From Acarospora socialis (Eukaryota > Ascomycota > Lecanoromycetes > Acarosporales > Acarosporaceae): a DNA stretch of 64,000 nucleotides. The notes beneath the pieces are model-generated. The model ran no database searches, was not told the origin of the DNA, and was given only the letters and a program-made list of their open reading frames with translations. The translations under genes were made by a program, and so were the position numbers. Positions 26,401 to 39,240 of this stretch are shown piece after piece. The stretch's first letter is position 1, and every line of letters begins with the position of its first letter. The DNA is taken from contig JAMYGW020000013.1 in assembly GCA_025617375.2 (NCBI GenBank), positions 434,001 to 498,000 on the forward strand. Direction: 5' to 3'.

Positions 26401-27192
26401 AGGGTCATGCAAACTTCTTCAAGTCTGGAATTTGTCTCGGCAGTCATCTGGTCTGCTCCGTTAAGACGTCTGCGCTCTCGACCACCATCAAGGTGTTCGA
26501 GCCAATGGACACGTTATCCAAAGGGAAGAAGAAGCCCGCCATCAGCAAGATGTTTCAAAGTGGTCAGGACGCATTGAAACCATACAAGGTCAGGTTTCCG
26601 TTATCTCGCCACAGGCTTGAAGTACTGATGTGATCTAGGAATTCTACATCCCAACCGAGTCATCTTCCATACATTTCCTGAAATCCAAACTTTGCGTCGG
26701 TTGCGCTCGCGGCTTCGAAGTCGTCAGCGTTGAGACTCTCGAAACGCAATCGCTCCTCGATCAAGCTGATACATCATTGGATTTCGTCGCACGAAAAGAA
26801 AACATCAAGCCCATTCATCTGGAGCGACTCAACGGCGAATTCCTTCTCAACTACACGGAATTTTCATTCTTTGTCAATCGAAACGGCTGGCGTGCACGTC
26901 CTGACTGGAAGATTACTTGGGAAGGGCAGCCGCAATCCTTTGCGTTGTCCTATCCATACATCCTTGCATTCGAACCGAGCTTCATCGAGATCCGGCACGT
27001 GGAGACCAGTGCCCTAGTCCACATACTGACGGGGAAGAGCATTCGCATGCTTCATTCATCAACACGAGAGGTACGTGTTTCCTATCATTGAAAACTACAT
27101 GAGTGGCCCTACTGACATTCCTCCAGATCCTTTACGCGTACGAAGACGAGAATGGAGAGGATGTCGTCGCCAGCCTTGACTTCTGGAAATAA
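23410..27192 (+). CDS. ROM2: Rho1 guanine nucleotide exchange factor (Rom1/Rom2 type)
   Basis: Four exons (23410-26104, 26158-26588, 26639-27070, 27127-27192) encode 1207 residues. It activates Rho1 at the plasma membrane in the cell-wall-integrity pathway. The N-terminal ~330 residues are Pro/Gln/Ser-rich and disordered. Then come a DEP domain (~335-420, ALLSRVADTFRERIAVGER), a Dbl-homology domain starting near 505 (EVISEIMYTERDFVKDLEYL) with YLTKPTTRLARYPLLLENV, a PH domain (~720-860) and a citron/CNH domain (~900-1190, KLVYGTDTGIYLSDRRPKE to EDVVASLDFWK). The start at 23410 (MADYSSQQGRNY) was preferred; the frame is open back to 23221 but no ATG precedes it. Confidence 0.94.
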
Positions 27193-28217
27193 GCTCGGGT
27201 CCGAAGCCGTTCTCTTTGCAAGCACGTCGTGTTCCTCCCTTCCTTCCCATTTCAGACCCGGCTACAACACCTAATAGACCATGTCTCGTTGTCCATCCAC
27301 CATATGTACTCGCATCTTTCCGGCTCCTCGGACGCCGCTGTATCTTCGTGTTGCCTTTCTATGCGCGCATCGTTGCTTGCGGGACGGACCAGACACCGGC
27401 GTACATGTGGCGCGGGGTCGTATCTATGCCCCCTATCTCTTCATCGTTGGCTACCGGTCGTGGAGATTTTGGAGTTTGTCAAGACAGACTGTAGTTTTCA
27501 GATTGACTACATTCAATTTGATATCTATCTTCGGATGGCGACACCCCACTAGCTGTCCCGTCACAGGTAAATCTCATGTGTGGAGGGTTCGTGCTGTCCG
27601 TGTGCGATGTGGTAACATGTCTAAGGCTTTTAATCTGCACTGCACTCCGTCCCCGACGGCCTGACTCGCCGAAGTGAGGAAGTCCGCCCGTGCACAGAGT
27701 TACCTGATAGACGAGAGTAGCCAGCACGGTGTTGATGGCTTCCACGGAGCCCGCAAAGCCCTTGTTCCCCAGTAGGAATATGCTCTTGATGGACGGAGTG
27801 GTTCGGATCTCGGGTCACTTTTCTCGTGAGCCCGTTTCCGTATATCAGATCTGGTGTACTTTTACTGCCTATCTATCTCGCATATCACTCTCCTGTCGTT
27901 CCTTGACCAGTGGCGCCACGAGCTGGTTCTCCGTGCAGAAAGGTGTATGGTGTTGGGTTTGGGTGGTTGAGTCTGGAAGATCGGGATACGATTGCGTGGA
28001 TAGCATGACTCTATTTGGACAGGAGAATCGCAGGGGTTTAAGACCTTCGGTATCTTGGCTGGAAGACGTATGTACAGCGTCTAACCTAAATGTGAGAACG
28101 CCAAGCAAACAACCATCAAGTCGGATCGTCCCTTTCGTTCCAGATATTCCCGTCACACTCATCTATTACCGCCTACAACTGTACACCAAACGCCGTCCTC
28201 ATTCCCTATGCCGATTC
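27193..28217. other. Convergent intergenic region, 1 kb
   Basis: 3' flanks of ROM2 (+) and the DUF4336 gene (-). The long plus-strand open frame here (27729-29075) is antisense to the DUF4336 gene and is not a gene. Confidence 0.5.
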
Positions 28218-29087
28218 CTATTTCTGCGCATTCAAATGCCACTCGAACACCTTCCTGAAAATCCCCTTCCCCCCACTCTCAATCACATCCCCATGACACG
28301 GTATGATGCGATCGAAATCCCACTTCTCAATCTTCCGGATGCTCTTATTGAACCCGGACCGATCCATCGCGCTCGCCACATACCAATTGAACCGCTTCTG
28401 CCAGATGGCGCTCCCCTGCGCCCCCATGAACCCGACAAACAACCTCGTCAGCAGGCCCGAGGTGGCGGACACGCCGGCGCGCGAATACTGCTCGTGCGCC
28501 GGCAGGTTGAAGAGCAAGTCGGCCTCGATCAGGGTGCGGTCGGGCCGGTAGTTGAAGACGAGCTCGCGGTTGGCGTGGCTGTGCACGTACTCGTAGTCGA
28601 AGTCGGCGTCGAAGTCGGGGTCGACTTGGAAGTCGTCTTTGTTCTTGGCCGTGAAGACGTGCTGGAAGCGGGTGCCGGCGGCTTCTTGGCTCTTGGCCCG
28701 TTTCTCGGGGAGGCCTTCGGGCCCGAGGAGCCGGGCGGCGGGGAAGGCGGACGCCCATTGCGTGACGAAGATGTGGTGTTCGAAGTCGGGCGCGATCAGG
28801 TATTTGACTTGGCCGCCGAGGGAGGTCAGTGTTTCGCGGACTTCGGGCGTCAGGGCTATGGAGGAGAAGATGGCGAGGGAGCCGGATCGAAGTCGGACTG
28901 GGTGGTAGGGCGGTTAGTATGGACGATTGTTGGAGGGGTTGGAGACGAGGGTACCAATTGTGCCGCGTCCTCCGACTTTGAATTGGCCGAAGCGGGAGAA
29001 GGGTGCGGAGCAGGTTACGATGTTGGGAGTTACCCTGCGGATGACCATCACCTCGGATGGGTTGGAGGGGATTAGTTTCGACGACAT
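28218..29087 (-). CDS. DUF4336 protein (metallo-beta-lactamase-like fold)
   Basis: Two exons (29087-28955, 28897-28218) joined across a 57-nt intron with an ACTAACC branch site give 270 residues. The start MSSKLIPSNPSEVMVIRRVT leads into FKVGGRGTIVRLRSGSLAIF and YLIAPDFEHHIFVTQW, which resemble the substrate-loop His region of beta-lactamase-like hydrolases. The later DRIIPCHGDVIESGG resembles their final metal-binding His motif. DUF4336 proteins occur in fungi, plants and bacteria and have no established reaction. No signal peptide or membrane helix is seen. Codon third positions are strongly G/C and the sequence switches from C-rich to G-rich near 28480. Confidence 0.88.
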
Positions 29088-30874
29088 GTTGAAGACAATG
29101 TATGATATTCAGGATATTAGTATGGTCTAGAAGACGAGCAGAAGGTCCTTCTTATGGTGAGGCAGTATCTGCAGAAAAACGACTATTGTGACACGGGCTC
29201 GGTTCATCACAATTCTGTCGAGATAATGACGTTATTAAAGGTACGGAACCTCGGTCGATCATTGCGTGCGTAGCGTGATCAGGTAAGTAAAGGTCCTGGA
29301 TAAACACGTGCTATGCCTCAATTGATCTCCTCCGGATGAATTGAGATGAATGTCTTGCCGGAGGAATTATCTTTTGAGAAAGCATTTGGAGGTAGTTCAA
29401 CATAACAACAAGTTCTGGGGTTATAAAAGATTGTCGAATTATGGGTTCTCTTTCTGGAGCCTCTTTGTGACCTGTAAGTGGAGTGGATGTTTACACCTGG
29501 AAATTCGAAACACATCGACCTAAGCTACCTGTGCAGAGCTGACACTTGCGTCGGGAATCAGTTGACGGCTTGGCAGATCTGGATGATGGTAGCGCAGAGT
29601 CCGTCAGGAACTCGTATGCGCCACCTGGTTGACCATGCATATTATCCCGCGAAGTAAATAATAATAGGAAGCCTGCGAAGGAGCAGCACTTTCTTCGATA
29701 AAGGTGACTCCAGCCGCTACTTGGTGAGACATCTAGATAAAGGTAGTTTATGAATATCAAGACAATAGACGCGACGTATACCGTTCTCAAGTCTTCACCT
29801 CCGATCTAAGAGAAAGGGTCAGCTCAGATATATAGTCCGTAAGGTAAGGTAGCTACCTACGCCTTCACTGATGTCAGTCGGAGTAAATGCACCTAACTTA
29901 GAAAGCAGGCCAAAAGTGAACAACCTTCATTTCCACTGGCACTAATCCGGAATCCACCTTCCCAACCGGACCAACCGTAAGTCTTCCCGACCGTTGCACG
30001 ATGAGCCATAGCTAAGGTAGGTAGCTTACTGGCACGGGCCACATGACAAGCGCCCGTTGACTTAGCGAAGGAGCAAGGAGCAAGGAGCAAGGAAAAAGTT
30101 GAACCTCATCTCTTCCTGCCTTGACGGAAACCTGTCCTCTGCCTTGGAACTTCACGAGAATGGGGACAAGTCCAATGGCGTAGCGGAAGGAGAGAGCCAA
30201 TTTCCTGTCGATCCATTACCTTACTGCGGTGGGAGTCACCAGATTTAAGATTGCCTGAATGGCAAGATGAACGACCAATACGACGGCAATCCGTTCCGCA
30301 CATCTCCATTGGCATTGGGTCACCAGATGCGCTCTTTGTTCATTACGCATGCCAATAGTGTTCTTGCTCTTTGCGTTGATGATGTTGACTTATGCTTGTG
30401 TGGCGATTTGCTTGCCTCACGATGAGTCCGGTTTATGTTGAAGACGTACATAGCGGCCGAACACTTTATGCTCACTTATCGATTAAGATAATGAATTTCA
30501 ATACCTACCTGAATAAAGCCATACCCAGGCACAGGAAATGACTGCAAGGATACGTCACGGTTGTCTACGAAGGGAGCCCTGCGTGTCGTTCCTTCCGCAG
30601 ATGGCGAAACTTGGTTTGCTTGCTAAGGTATGCTCCTGCCTACCACGCGACCACGTCCAGAGATTTTTCTTAGCTCCTTGCTCCTTCCCAATCGTGATTT
30701 GTTGACCTTTATAACAGAAAATTTTTCCCTCGTCCACCCTCTTCTCTTCTTCTCACAAACACATCTCCCAGCTTCACCACTTTCATCAAACGTAACCATC
30801 CAAACCGCCTCACTGTTCATCTTACATCCATACCCTCCATTCAAACACATCAAACATCCTTCAGCATCATCAAA
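29088..30874. promoter_or_regulatory. Divergent intergenic region, 1.8 kb
   Basis: Between the DUF4336 and MARVEL starts. It contains copies of the dispersed palindromic motif (29841-29860, 30013-30029) and a GGAGCAA triple direct repeat (30067-30090). A pyrimidine-rich leader (about 30720-30874) precedes the MARVEL start, typical of strongly expressed fungal genes. Confidence 0.5.
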
Positions 30875-31575
30875 ATGCCTATGTCTGCTCGTCTCATGTC
30901 CATCCCTCTGCGGATCGGTGAGCTCGCGTTTGCCGCCGTAAGTTCACCACCTTTCACCTGAGGTACTCTGAAGCAGCACCATCTGACAGATATCTACTCA
31001 TAGACCGTGGCTGGCTTGATCGGCTCCTACCTCCACAACTTCCATGAGAGCACCAACACCTGGCCCCAGGGTCGCTTCATCTACACCGAGATCGTTGCCG
31101 CCATCTCCATCTTCATGGCTCTCTTCTGGCTCATCCCGACCGCCAGCAGCTTCATCCATTACCTGGCCGACTTCGCCTTGTTCGTGCTCTGGATGGTTGC
31201 GTTTGGCTTGCTCGTCAACTTCATTGGTCCTCTCCACTGTGGAAGCGTCTTCCGTTGGAACGACATCACCCAGAAGGGCACCTGTCAGCGATGGAAGGCT
31301 GCTGTCGCCTTTTCGTTCCTGTCGTCCATCTTCTGGCTCGCCAGCTGTCTTCTCGTAAGTTCTCTTCTCTCTGACTACACAGCTTGAGTACGTTGCTGAC
31401 GAGTGTACAGGGACTCTGGTTCGTTCGTCGCGCTCGCCGCAATGTCGTTGCCACTGATGGGGCCACCGACGGGTGAGTTTTACTTGTCCTACTTTGGCTA
31501 TGATCATTTTATTGACAACGCTCTAGCACCACTCCCAACACCCGCCGCAAGTGGTATGCCACTTCCCGCGTTTAG
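30875..31575 (+). CDS. MARVEL-domain membrane protein
   Basis: Four exons (30875-30937, 31004-31354, 31411-31472, 31527-31575) encode 174 residues. Four hydrophobic helices are visible: around RIGELAFAATVAGLIGSYL, IYTEIVAAISIFMALFWLIP, LADFALFVLWMVAFGLLVNF and AVAFSFLSSIFWLASCLLGL. A short basic cytosolic tail (RRARRN ... TRRKWYATSRV) follows. The loop GPLHCGSVFRWND is followed by a CQRWKAAVAF segment that matches the fungal MARVEL consensus. Members such as Nce102 organise plasma-membrane domains (eisosomes) or vesicle traffic; which of these applies is not shown by the sequence. The pyrimidine-rich leader suggests strong expression. Confidence 0.87.
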
Positions 31576-33187
31576 GTTCCCTCCCCAGGGGCGATTCAGC
31601 GCGAACCGGTGTGTCGGTGATTCCGTCGTGCTTGGGCCGAACCCACTCGATTGCAGTGGTTTTTGATCGGTTCCTCCCGGGAACACGGTCTTTACTCTTT
31701 GGCGCTCGGCATACCCAAGCAGTTGGAGTGGTGATTCCGGATGTGTTTCTTTAGTCATGGGTGGCATGTGCCAACCTCGCGTCCTCCTGTATTACAAATA
31801 GTTTTTAATGACCAATACCCTCGTTAGCAATGGACTCATTGACTGAATACACTTTCTTGAATTTTGTGCCCTGCTTCTCACCTCTGAACCTCGATCAAAG
31901 TAACCGCGCTGAGCTCAGAAGGTGTTGCTCTGCGAAGAAACCTGTGATACAGCAGTGGACGCGTGGATCCCGGACGTAACTTGGTAACTTGGTACAATGA
32001 ACAGACTACATGGCACGAGTACTCTAGCTGACTCATTAACTCTACCCTGTAGTGACACAACAGCATCCATGTGCGTTTAGTGACGAGTATCGAGAGTAGA
32101 ACTCTTGCTATCTTGCCTAGTAGATGGGCGCGTCCTTAGAACGAGCTCGGTACCCATAATCAGACCTCCATTCCCAGGCCCTTTCAACCTGACTCTCACA
32201 ACCTGTGACCAGATAGCCTAGACATCATTGCGGAAGACGAACCAAGCAACGAAAACTTCAATTGAACCAGTCACTCTGAACACAGCTGCGCATCTGTCAT
32301 GACGGTCTCTCTGTCAGTCAGCTTAGAGAACCAGCCATCGGACGGATGGATGGGGCGGGATGTGATCGAGATTGTCTCTTGCTTCTTTGCTTGTGAGGAG
32401 GAGAGGAGCCAGGCCTGAGGAGAGATGGGAAGAGTGGAAAGAGACCGCTACCGCTACAGGGTGAAGAGAGAGGGATGGATGGATGGGCTGTGCTAACTCT
32501 CGGGAGACGAAAGCATGTTGGACAAGGGGAGTGCGGCGGGCGGGGGTTATTGCTAGGCGCCGATTCGGGGTTGGGGTACGGAGGGAGGAAGAGGCAGGCA
32601 TGCTGTTGGCGTGGTGGATGAGGGGGTAAGGGTTGGGATTTGTCAGTTTCTGTGTTTGCGAAATGAGGTGAAGGGGAGGGAGGAAAAAGAATGGCTTGAA
32701 GGGGGGGTTTTGGGGATTCGTCTGGGTGTGTTTTGTTGTCTCACTTACTTGGAGTTTGGAGATGTATTGTTGGTGCGATATGGGGAGGTGAGGATTTGCT
32801 CTCCCTGTTACAGTCCCATGTAGGATGGCGGATGAATCGAGACCGCCGTGAACGAGCTTCCGCGACTTGTTTTGTTGTTTGTTGCGATGCTTTGGAGTAA
32901 TGTGACTGCACAAAGATGAAGGGTACGTGGTTACGAAAACGGTGGTCTAAGAGTAGTCTAGTGCCAAGCAGCACAAAGGCCTAGCTGGACAGCTCCTAGC
33001 AGCTCAATCCAAGAAGGATATAGGTACGTAGAAAAAAGGCCATGCAAGTACCAGGTATTCAAAGCCAACCCAACGAGTATTCCACATGGCGAAAATTGGA
33101 AAGCATGGCCGATTCATCGCGAGTAATAAGTAATAAGAAAAGAAGACAAAAACCTCCAGAGTGCAGCAAGGATATTTCAACGCTAGG
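31576..33187. other. Convergent intergenic region, 1.6 kb
   Basis: No confident gene. On the minus strand 32600-32900 is a C-rich, G-poor stretch resembling a 5' leader, followed by a 92-codon open frame (32601-32323) listed separately. Confidence 0.45.
32323..32601 (-). other. Weak candidate small ORF (92 codons)
   Basis: It begins MPASSSLRTPTPNRRLAITP after a long C/T-rich, G-poor stretch that looks like a transcribed leader, and ends before 32323. It is rich in Pro, Ser and His and has no recognised domain. It may be a small protein, a first exon, or simply low-complexity sequence. Confidence 0.2.
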
Positions 33188-34767
33188 CTAACCATACCAC
33201 CCTGTAGCACTGACCTGAGCACCCTCGTCTGACTGTCTGTGCGGGATCATGGGAGTTGTGATATCGAAGGCGTCGATGAGATCTTCCCAGATTGGGAAGT
33301 CGAGGTGGAAGATCGCTTGGTGCTTTTCCATGCCGTTGTTCTTGATCTGATCCCTTGTACTTGCGCTTGAGCCATCTAGCATGGAAGCATTAGTAAGAGT
33401 TGAAGAAGTCGTTCGACTGACATAGACTTACGAAGTGTCGGTAAGCCGTGGGCATCCTTTCCGATCCCGACAATTCCATCTCGGATCAAGAAACTGACGT
33501 AGAACAGGTTCTCCACCGTCTGGCCAAAGGACTGAGGATTGATGACGAATCGAAATAACGATACCCCTCCGTCACTACAGACTCCATATTTGAGCATGAT
33601 CGCTTGTACCTCACTCTGTGACATGCTTTCGGTGGCCTCCATGTCCGCTTTCTCTTGTCCCTCGGTTTGTAGCTTCGCGAGTGTGTCTCTGATATTCCGG
33701 CACAACGTCGTCAGATTCGAGTTTTCTGCCTTCTCGAGATCCGCCTTCTGCAACTCCTCCGGACGAACGACGTCTGCAGGATTCCGCTTTTGGAGTCGTT
33801 CTCGACGTTGGATTGGCTTGCGCACTCGTTTTTGTACCGATAATGGGCCTAGTAAGAAACCCGGCACCGCTGGGCGGCGATTGTGAGGGAAGCACAACCT
33901 GCGTCCTAGATAATCCCAGTTAAAAGCATCTCCCTCGTCGGCACTGTCTTCTTGAGCACTAATGTCTCCATCGTCTGCAGTATTTCTTCCTCGTCTGCGG
34001 TGACTCCTCCCAGTTGGTGCATCTTCCTCTTCGCTCGGACCACGACGCATGAATGTGATGCATTTCGACACAAACTCGTCTAGATCGATACCCTGAGTGG
34101 CATCACCGAGTGTGAGCTGCGCAGTTTTCTTTAACGATAGATCGGCAGTGGTAACCAAAAGTCGAGAGTCCAGAGTAGCGTCTGATGTTTGCTTGACAGC
34201 CGTAAAATACTCATTCGCACGTTGAAGAGTGTCTATAAGGCCGGTTGAGCCAGGGGTTAGATATTCCGACCGAGAATCTGAAACTCGTCGTCAGTTAAAC
34301 TTGAGCCTGAGAAGACAGGGAAGTATACCGTTGAGGTCTCTTGTCAAATCGCGCAAGGCTTTGCGCACCGCCCGCCGTTCCTCCGGAGCCTGATCCGGAT
34401 CATAGTACTGAGTGTCCGCTGCTTCCTCCAGCTCACGCTGGTGTATGGCCTGACTACTCATAGGCGCATCTCGATCCTCTAGTCTCCTCCTTTTGTTGGT
34501 TCGTGGTGTAGCAGGTTCCGCTGAAGTTGGCGTTGGGAGCTTCGACGGTGCAGGAACTCTACCCTTCACCTTGCCTTGACGCGACATGTCTGTTGCGGCT
34601 TCTCGATTCTCTTTGTCCGATGAAAAGGACGCCGCAGGTGAAGGTGAGAGTGATGCTGCATGGCGTGGTGTGCGACTTGGCCTTTGTCTCCTTGAAGAAG
34701 CAGTTTCAGTGCCCTGACTCGCGTTATGCTCTTCCACTGAGGATGAAATATTCGCTAGGCGCGCCAT
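33188..34767 (-). CDS. NSE4: Nse4, kleisin of the SMC5/6 complex
   Basis: Three exons (34767-34329, 34277-33432, 33375-33188) encode 490 residues. Nse4 bridges the Smc5 and Smc6 heads and is needed for recombination repair and replication-fork stability. The N-terminal 100 residues are Ser/Thr/Pro-rich with a nuclear-localisation-like [10 protein letters not shown]. The Smc6-binding N-terminal domain follows ([40 protein letters not shown]). The conserved C-terminal winged-helix domain begins near [12 protein letters not shown], continues through the second intron, and ends with [14 protein letters not shown]. It shares a 424-bp divergent promoter with VPS34. Confidence 0.92.
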
Positions 34768-35191
34768 TATTCATCAATTGCGGCGTAGGAAGAAGTGGAT
34801 GTGAAGGGAGTAGGGAGGTTTGCTCAGATGACGCCAGGCTGCAGCGGCGGTACACAACAGTGTCGCGACAAGATGGCTATAAGAGGTTTCCCAGCGCCAA
34901 TGTCTGAGATAAAAACTGTTCTGCAACTAATAGAATATCAGATAATCATTTGAAGTCGCGTTGAGGTGACGAAGAACGTGTCCACGGAGGATGTTCTGAA
35001 GATCGATCCTGACGAACGTTACCGGGAACGACGATTGAGGGCGTTGGTTGAAAGCACATTTACGCGGTGGTCCAAGCTCCTGCTGCATCTCGGCCCTTCA
35101 TTTCTCCGGCGCAACTGCAGCTCAGAAGGTCGTGGTACTCGCATCACTTAACACAAGAATTGAGCAAGAGATATAGCTTTCTATTACCATC
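34768..35191. promoter_or_regulatory. Divergent promoter NSE4 / VPS34
   Basis: 424 bp between the two start codons; no specific binding site recognised. Confidence 0.5.
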
Positions 35192-38100
35192 ATGGACTCC
35201 TTCTCATTTGTGACCTCCGGCGCGCTGGAGATGCTGGTAAACGTGAAGATGTTGGTTATGCCTCTGTTGCTGCTCATTTACTCGATACTGACGATACGAC
35301 GACGCAGAGGCAGCCTTGAAGGGCAACAAACAGCTGTGCCCTTTTCTACCCTACTGCAGCACCCGGAGCTTCGACATATTGGATCTAATCAAAGGTACCA
35401 ATCTCATCAACACGGAGTTATCTACTGTTAATCCCGGATTATAGTCCATATTCAGATCTTTACGTTACCGTACAGCTCTGGGCTGACTCGAAACCGCTCA
35501 CTGTACCAGTTCAGACAGCTTATAAGCCGTTCAAGACTTCTAGAACGTACGGGATTTGAAACACACTTGACTCGGCGTTGACTAAATCTAGCCGCAGATG
35601 GAACGAATGGCTAGAGCTTCCTATAACCATATCGACGATGCCCGTGACATCGCAGCTTGCTATAACGGTATGGGATATTTCACCGACTGGAGGCGATGGT
35701 GCACAAGGTCACGCTGTGCCATTTGGTGGAACTACAATACCACTCTTCGATAAGGATAATACACTGCAGAAAGGTCGTCAGAAGTGTCGCATTTACCGGC
35801 ATAGAGTTGCGGATGGGCTGTCTCTGACTACAACTCCCTCAATCCCACCTTTACCGCGTAGGACTGGCAAGCGGAGCAAAGTCAATGGGCGGACACAGGA
35901 TTTCGAAGAAGAAGATGAGTTGGAAAGGCTTGAGAAGCTTTTTAAGAAACATGAGATGGGCGAAATCACTCGTGTAGATTGGCTAGATCAGCTGGTCTTT
36001 CGCGCAGTCGATAAGAAGAGACAGGAAATCGAAAGTCGGTCAAGCAAATTACGGAGACGAAAAGTGACCAGCCATAGGCCTACGGACACGAGGACTGATG
36101 GTACCAAGACCGCTGAAACCAGTACGAATCCACAGATTCCGCCAGAGGACGATGACGAGAGTACGACCGACGACGCTGAAAAGTTCACCCTGGTGATAGA
36201 CCTTCCTCGCTTTGACTTCCCAGTCGTCTTCACTGATCATGAATACCCTCCTCCACCCATCTCTTCATACCCGCACCATACGCCATCGACGTCTAATATC
36301 GCCCTGAAACCACCACCTGAGGTCCAGCTTGGTCCTGGCATAAATGGTACCGCGCATGGTTCGGTCGGGGACGACGGATATATACCACCTCTCATTCGAG
36401 TCTATGATCCAGAACTTGGAATTCGAGACAATCCAGCCGAGAACAAACACAGACGGCTCGTCAGAAATCACCGCACAGGTGTTCTTGACCGGGATCTGAA
36501 GCCAAATGCCAAGATACGGGATGAACTAAACGTTATTGTATCCTACGGACCTACACAAGAGCTAAACCCGGAAGAGAAAGACCTGGTCTGGAAGTTCAGA
36601 CAATACCTGACGCGTGACAAACGAGCTCTCACGAAATTTGTCAAGTCTGTTGCTTGGCAGGACCCAAGCGAGGCGCGACAAGCTGTACAGATGCTACCGA
36701 AATGGACTGAGATTGATGTCGATGATGCCCTCGAACTTCTAGGGCCGACATTCGACAACCCTGCAGTACGAGCTTATGCAGTGGACCAACTACGGAGATC
36801 GGACGATGAGGAGCTCTTGCTGTATTTGTTGCAACTAGTCCAGGCTCTGAAGTTTGAGAGAATACCCCAGGAAGCTGTCGAGGATGCAACTCAGGACTCG
36901 TCCTTGGCAAGGTTCCTAATTTCTAGAGCATCTACCAATCTGAAGCTGGGTAACTACCTTCATTGGTATTTGATGGTGGAGTGCGATGACCGAAGCCCGG
37001 ACCAGACCAAGGAGCATCGCAAGCTGTTTGCAAAGGTAGAGTATGACTTCATGACGGAGCTCATGAAAACAGCAGATGGCCCGGAGCGGCGTAAAGTTCT
37101 GCTCCGACAAGGGGAGCTAATAACCGTCCTTTCGAAAATCTCCAAAGAATGTCGGTTCTCTCGAGAAGATCGTCTACGGAAGATCGAGCGACTGAAGAGT
37201 TATCTGGCCGATCCGAAGAACGAACTCACGCATTTCGATCCTCCCTTACCTCTGCCATTAGATCCCGCTATCTCCATTGTCGGCTGCTTTCCTGAGAAAT
37301 CCTTGGTCTTCAAATCCTCTCTCTTCCCTCTCTTGATCCAGTTCAAGACGACCGAGGGGAAGAGATACCCTGTGATTTTCAAAAGTGGCGATGATCTTCG
37401 GCAAGATCAGCTGGTGATACAGATAATCACACTTATGGACAGGCTGTTGCGAAAGGAGAATCTAGACCTCAAGCTTTCCCCGTACCGAATCCTTGCCACA
37501 AGCGCCAACGCCGGTGCAGTTCAGTTCGTGAGTTCGATGAGCCTAGCCGGAATTGCCGTCACTTACAAGGGGGCCGGCGTGTTGGGATACCTAAAGGCGA
37601 ACAATCCGGACAGCAGCGAGCCTCTGGGCGTACGGAAAGAAACAATGGACACCTACGTCAAGAGTTGCGCCGGCTACTGCGTGATTACCTATCTGTTAGG
37701 TGTAGGGGATCGCCACCTCGACAATCTGTTACTGGCCCCTGACGGTACAGTTCCCTCTCCTATGGCATCCCATCCCCGCCATCCCTCCCCTCACAACCAA
37801 CCCATGACGCTAACCACCTCCTACCTACCACTTAGGCCGCTTCTTCCACGCCGACTTCGGCTTCATCCTTGGCCGGGACCCGAAACCCTTCGCGCCGATG
37901 ATGAAGCTCTGCAAAGACATGGTCGACGGCATGGGCGGCGCCAAGTCCGCGCACTACACGGCCTTCAAGCAGTACTGCTTCACGGCCTACACAACGCTGC
38001 GCAAGTCGTCGAACCTCATCCTCAACCTCTTCGCCCTCATGGTCGACGCAAACATCCCCGACATCAAGCTCGAGCCGGATAAGGCCGTCCTGAAGGTCCA

Positions 38101-38236
38101 GGAGAGGTTCCATTTGGAAATGAGCGAGGAGGAGGCGATTAGGGGGTTTGAAGCCCTCATTGGTGATAGTGTCAATGCGATCTTTCCCGTGCTGTTCGAT
38201 AGGATTCACGATTTAATGCAAGGATTTAGATCTTGA
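35192..38236 (+). CDS. VPS34: Phosphatidylinositol 3-kinase Vps34
   Basis: Five exons (35192-35250, 35308-35394, 35445-35546, 35592-37744, 37836-38236) give 933 residues. This class III kinase makes PI3P for autophagy and endosomal sorting, with Vps15 and Atg6. The C2 domain is rebuilt across three introns (VNVKIGSLEGQQTAVPF; SPYSDLYVTVQLWADSKPLT; RRWNEWLELP). The helical accessory domain lies around 340-530. The catalytic domain shows PVIFKSGDDLRQDQ, GVGDRHLDNLLL and, across the last intron, FFHADFGFILGRDPKPF. The C-terminus RIHDLMQGFRS is the membrane-activation helix. Intron 1 (57 nt, GTTGGT donor) is in frame and stopless. The last exon has markedly higher GC at third positions than the rest. 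Confidence 0.96.
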
Positions 38237-39240
38237 GTTCTGGCTTCGTTGATTCTGGGAGTGCTTCTGGTGTTTTGAGTGGGTGGGCCGTGGGAGGCGT
38301 TGCGTGACGGGGTTGGTGGACATGGAGCATAGCTAGGAGCACCCAATGGAGCAGGTTTCGAGGTCGTTTACATGAGCGTAAGGAATCCAAGTCATTGAAC
38401 AGGTGGAGTTCTCGTGTAGATCACTTTGGCTAGACATTCGCACAATGTTCGACATTTGTCTTCAGTGATCTTTCAGATGGCGTATTACCGTTCAGAAAAC
38501 GCAGATTGCATGCCCAAAGACCCTTCCGTTTCCTACGGACCTGCTCCAACCCATGAGCATGCCCTTGATCGTTGCTCTCTGCCCGAGCAACCCTCACTGT
38601 TGTAGAGTCAGACACACCTCCTTTCAACATACCTGTCCTTTCTTCGCCCTGTGGCCCGGTGCGGAGAATTGACGTAGAAACGACAAGCTTCAGATCCCTA
38701 CCACAATACCATTCCCGCTGAGATACGATCCGAGCTACAACAGGCTTCTAGATGGGAAAGTGGTGATGGGTTGCTTTAAATGGAGATGTTGTCTGTCTAC
38801 TTAGGATAGAGAAGGGATTATGGACTTAACTACAAACCTCTTCACAATCACACATGCAGGGGACCAACAGGAGGGGAATGCAGACATGGTTCTGCGGATT
38901 TGCCGTTTCTCGATCTACTATTTCTGACCCCACGTGAACGTATACAGACCATAGAGTAACAGTTGAGATGAGCTCAAGGAACGAGTGACCTTGGTCGTGG
39001 TATCTTGACAAAACCCCCCAACTCATAACCCCTCACGCGCTTCAAAATCGAAGCCCGGAGCATAACAGTGTAGGACTCCAGTCCAGTCCGCCATGTGCAA
39101 ACTCCAAAGTGAACCCCAAAACAGGACTTTCCTACTGGGGGAATCATCCCAAGAGACCCAAAACGCCAAAGTCAGATGCTCCGTTGCGCTGTTCCTCGCC
39201 CGCACACGGCGCCCATGCCTTCCTGGCACGGAGAGATCTC
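38237..39240. other. Convergent intergenic region, 1 kb
   Basis: 3' flanks of VPS34 and the PPN2-like gene; no gene recognised. Confidence 0.5.

Noticed and set aside
28345-28758. 137-codon Arg/Pro-rich minus-strand frame
   Set aside because: Alternate frame of DUF4336 exon 2.
27729-29075. 448-codon plus-strand open frame
   Set aside because: Antisense to the DUF4336 gene; rich in E/V/G as expected from the reverse complement of a GC-rich gene, and without family resemblance.
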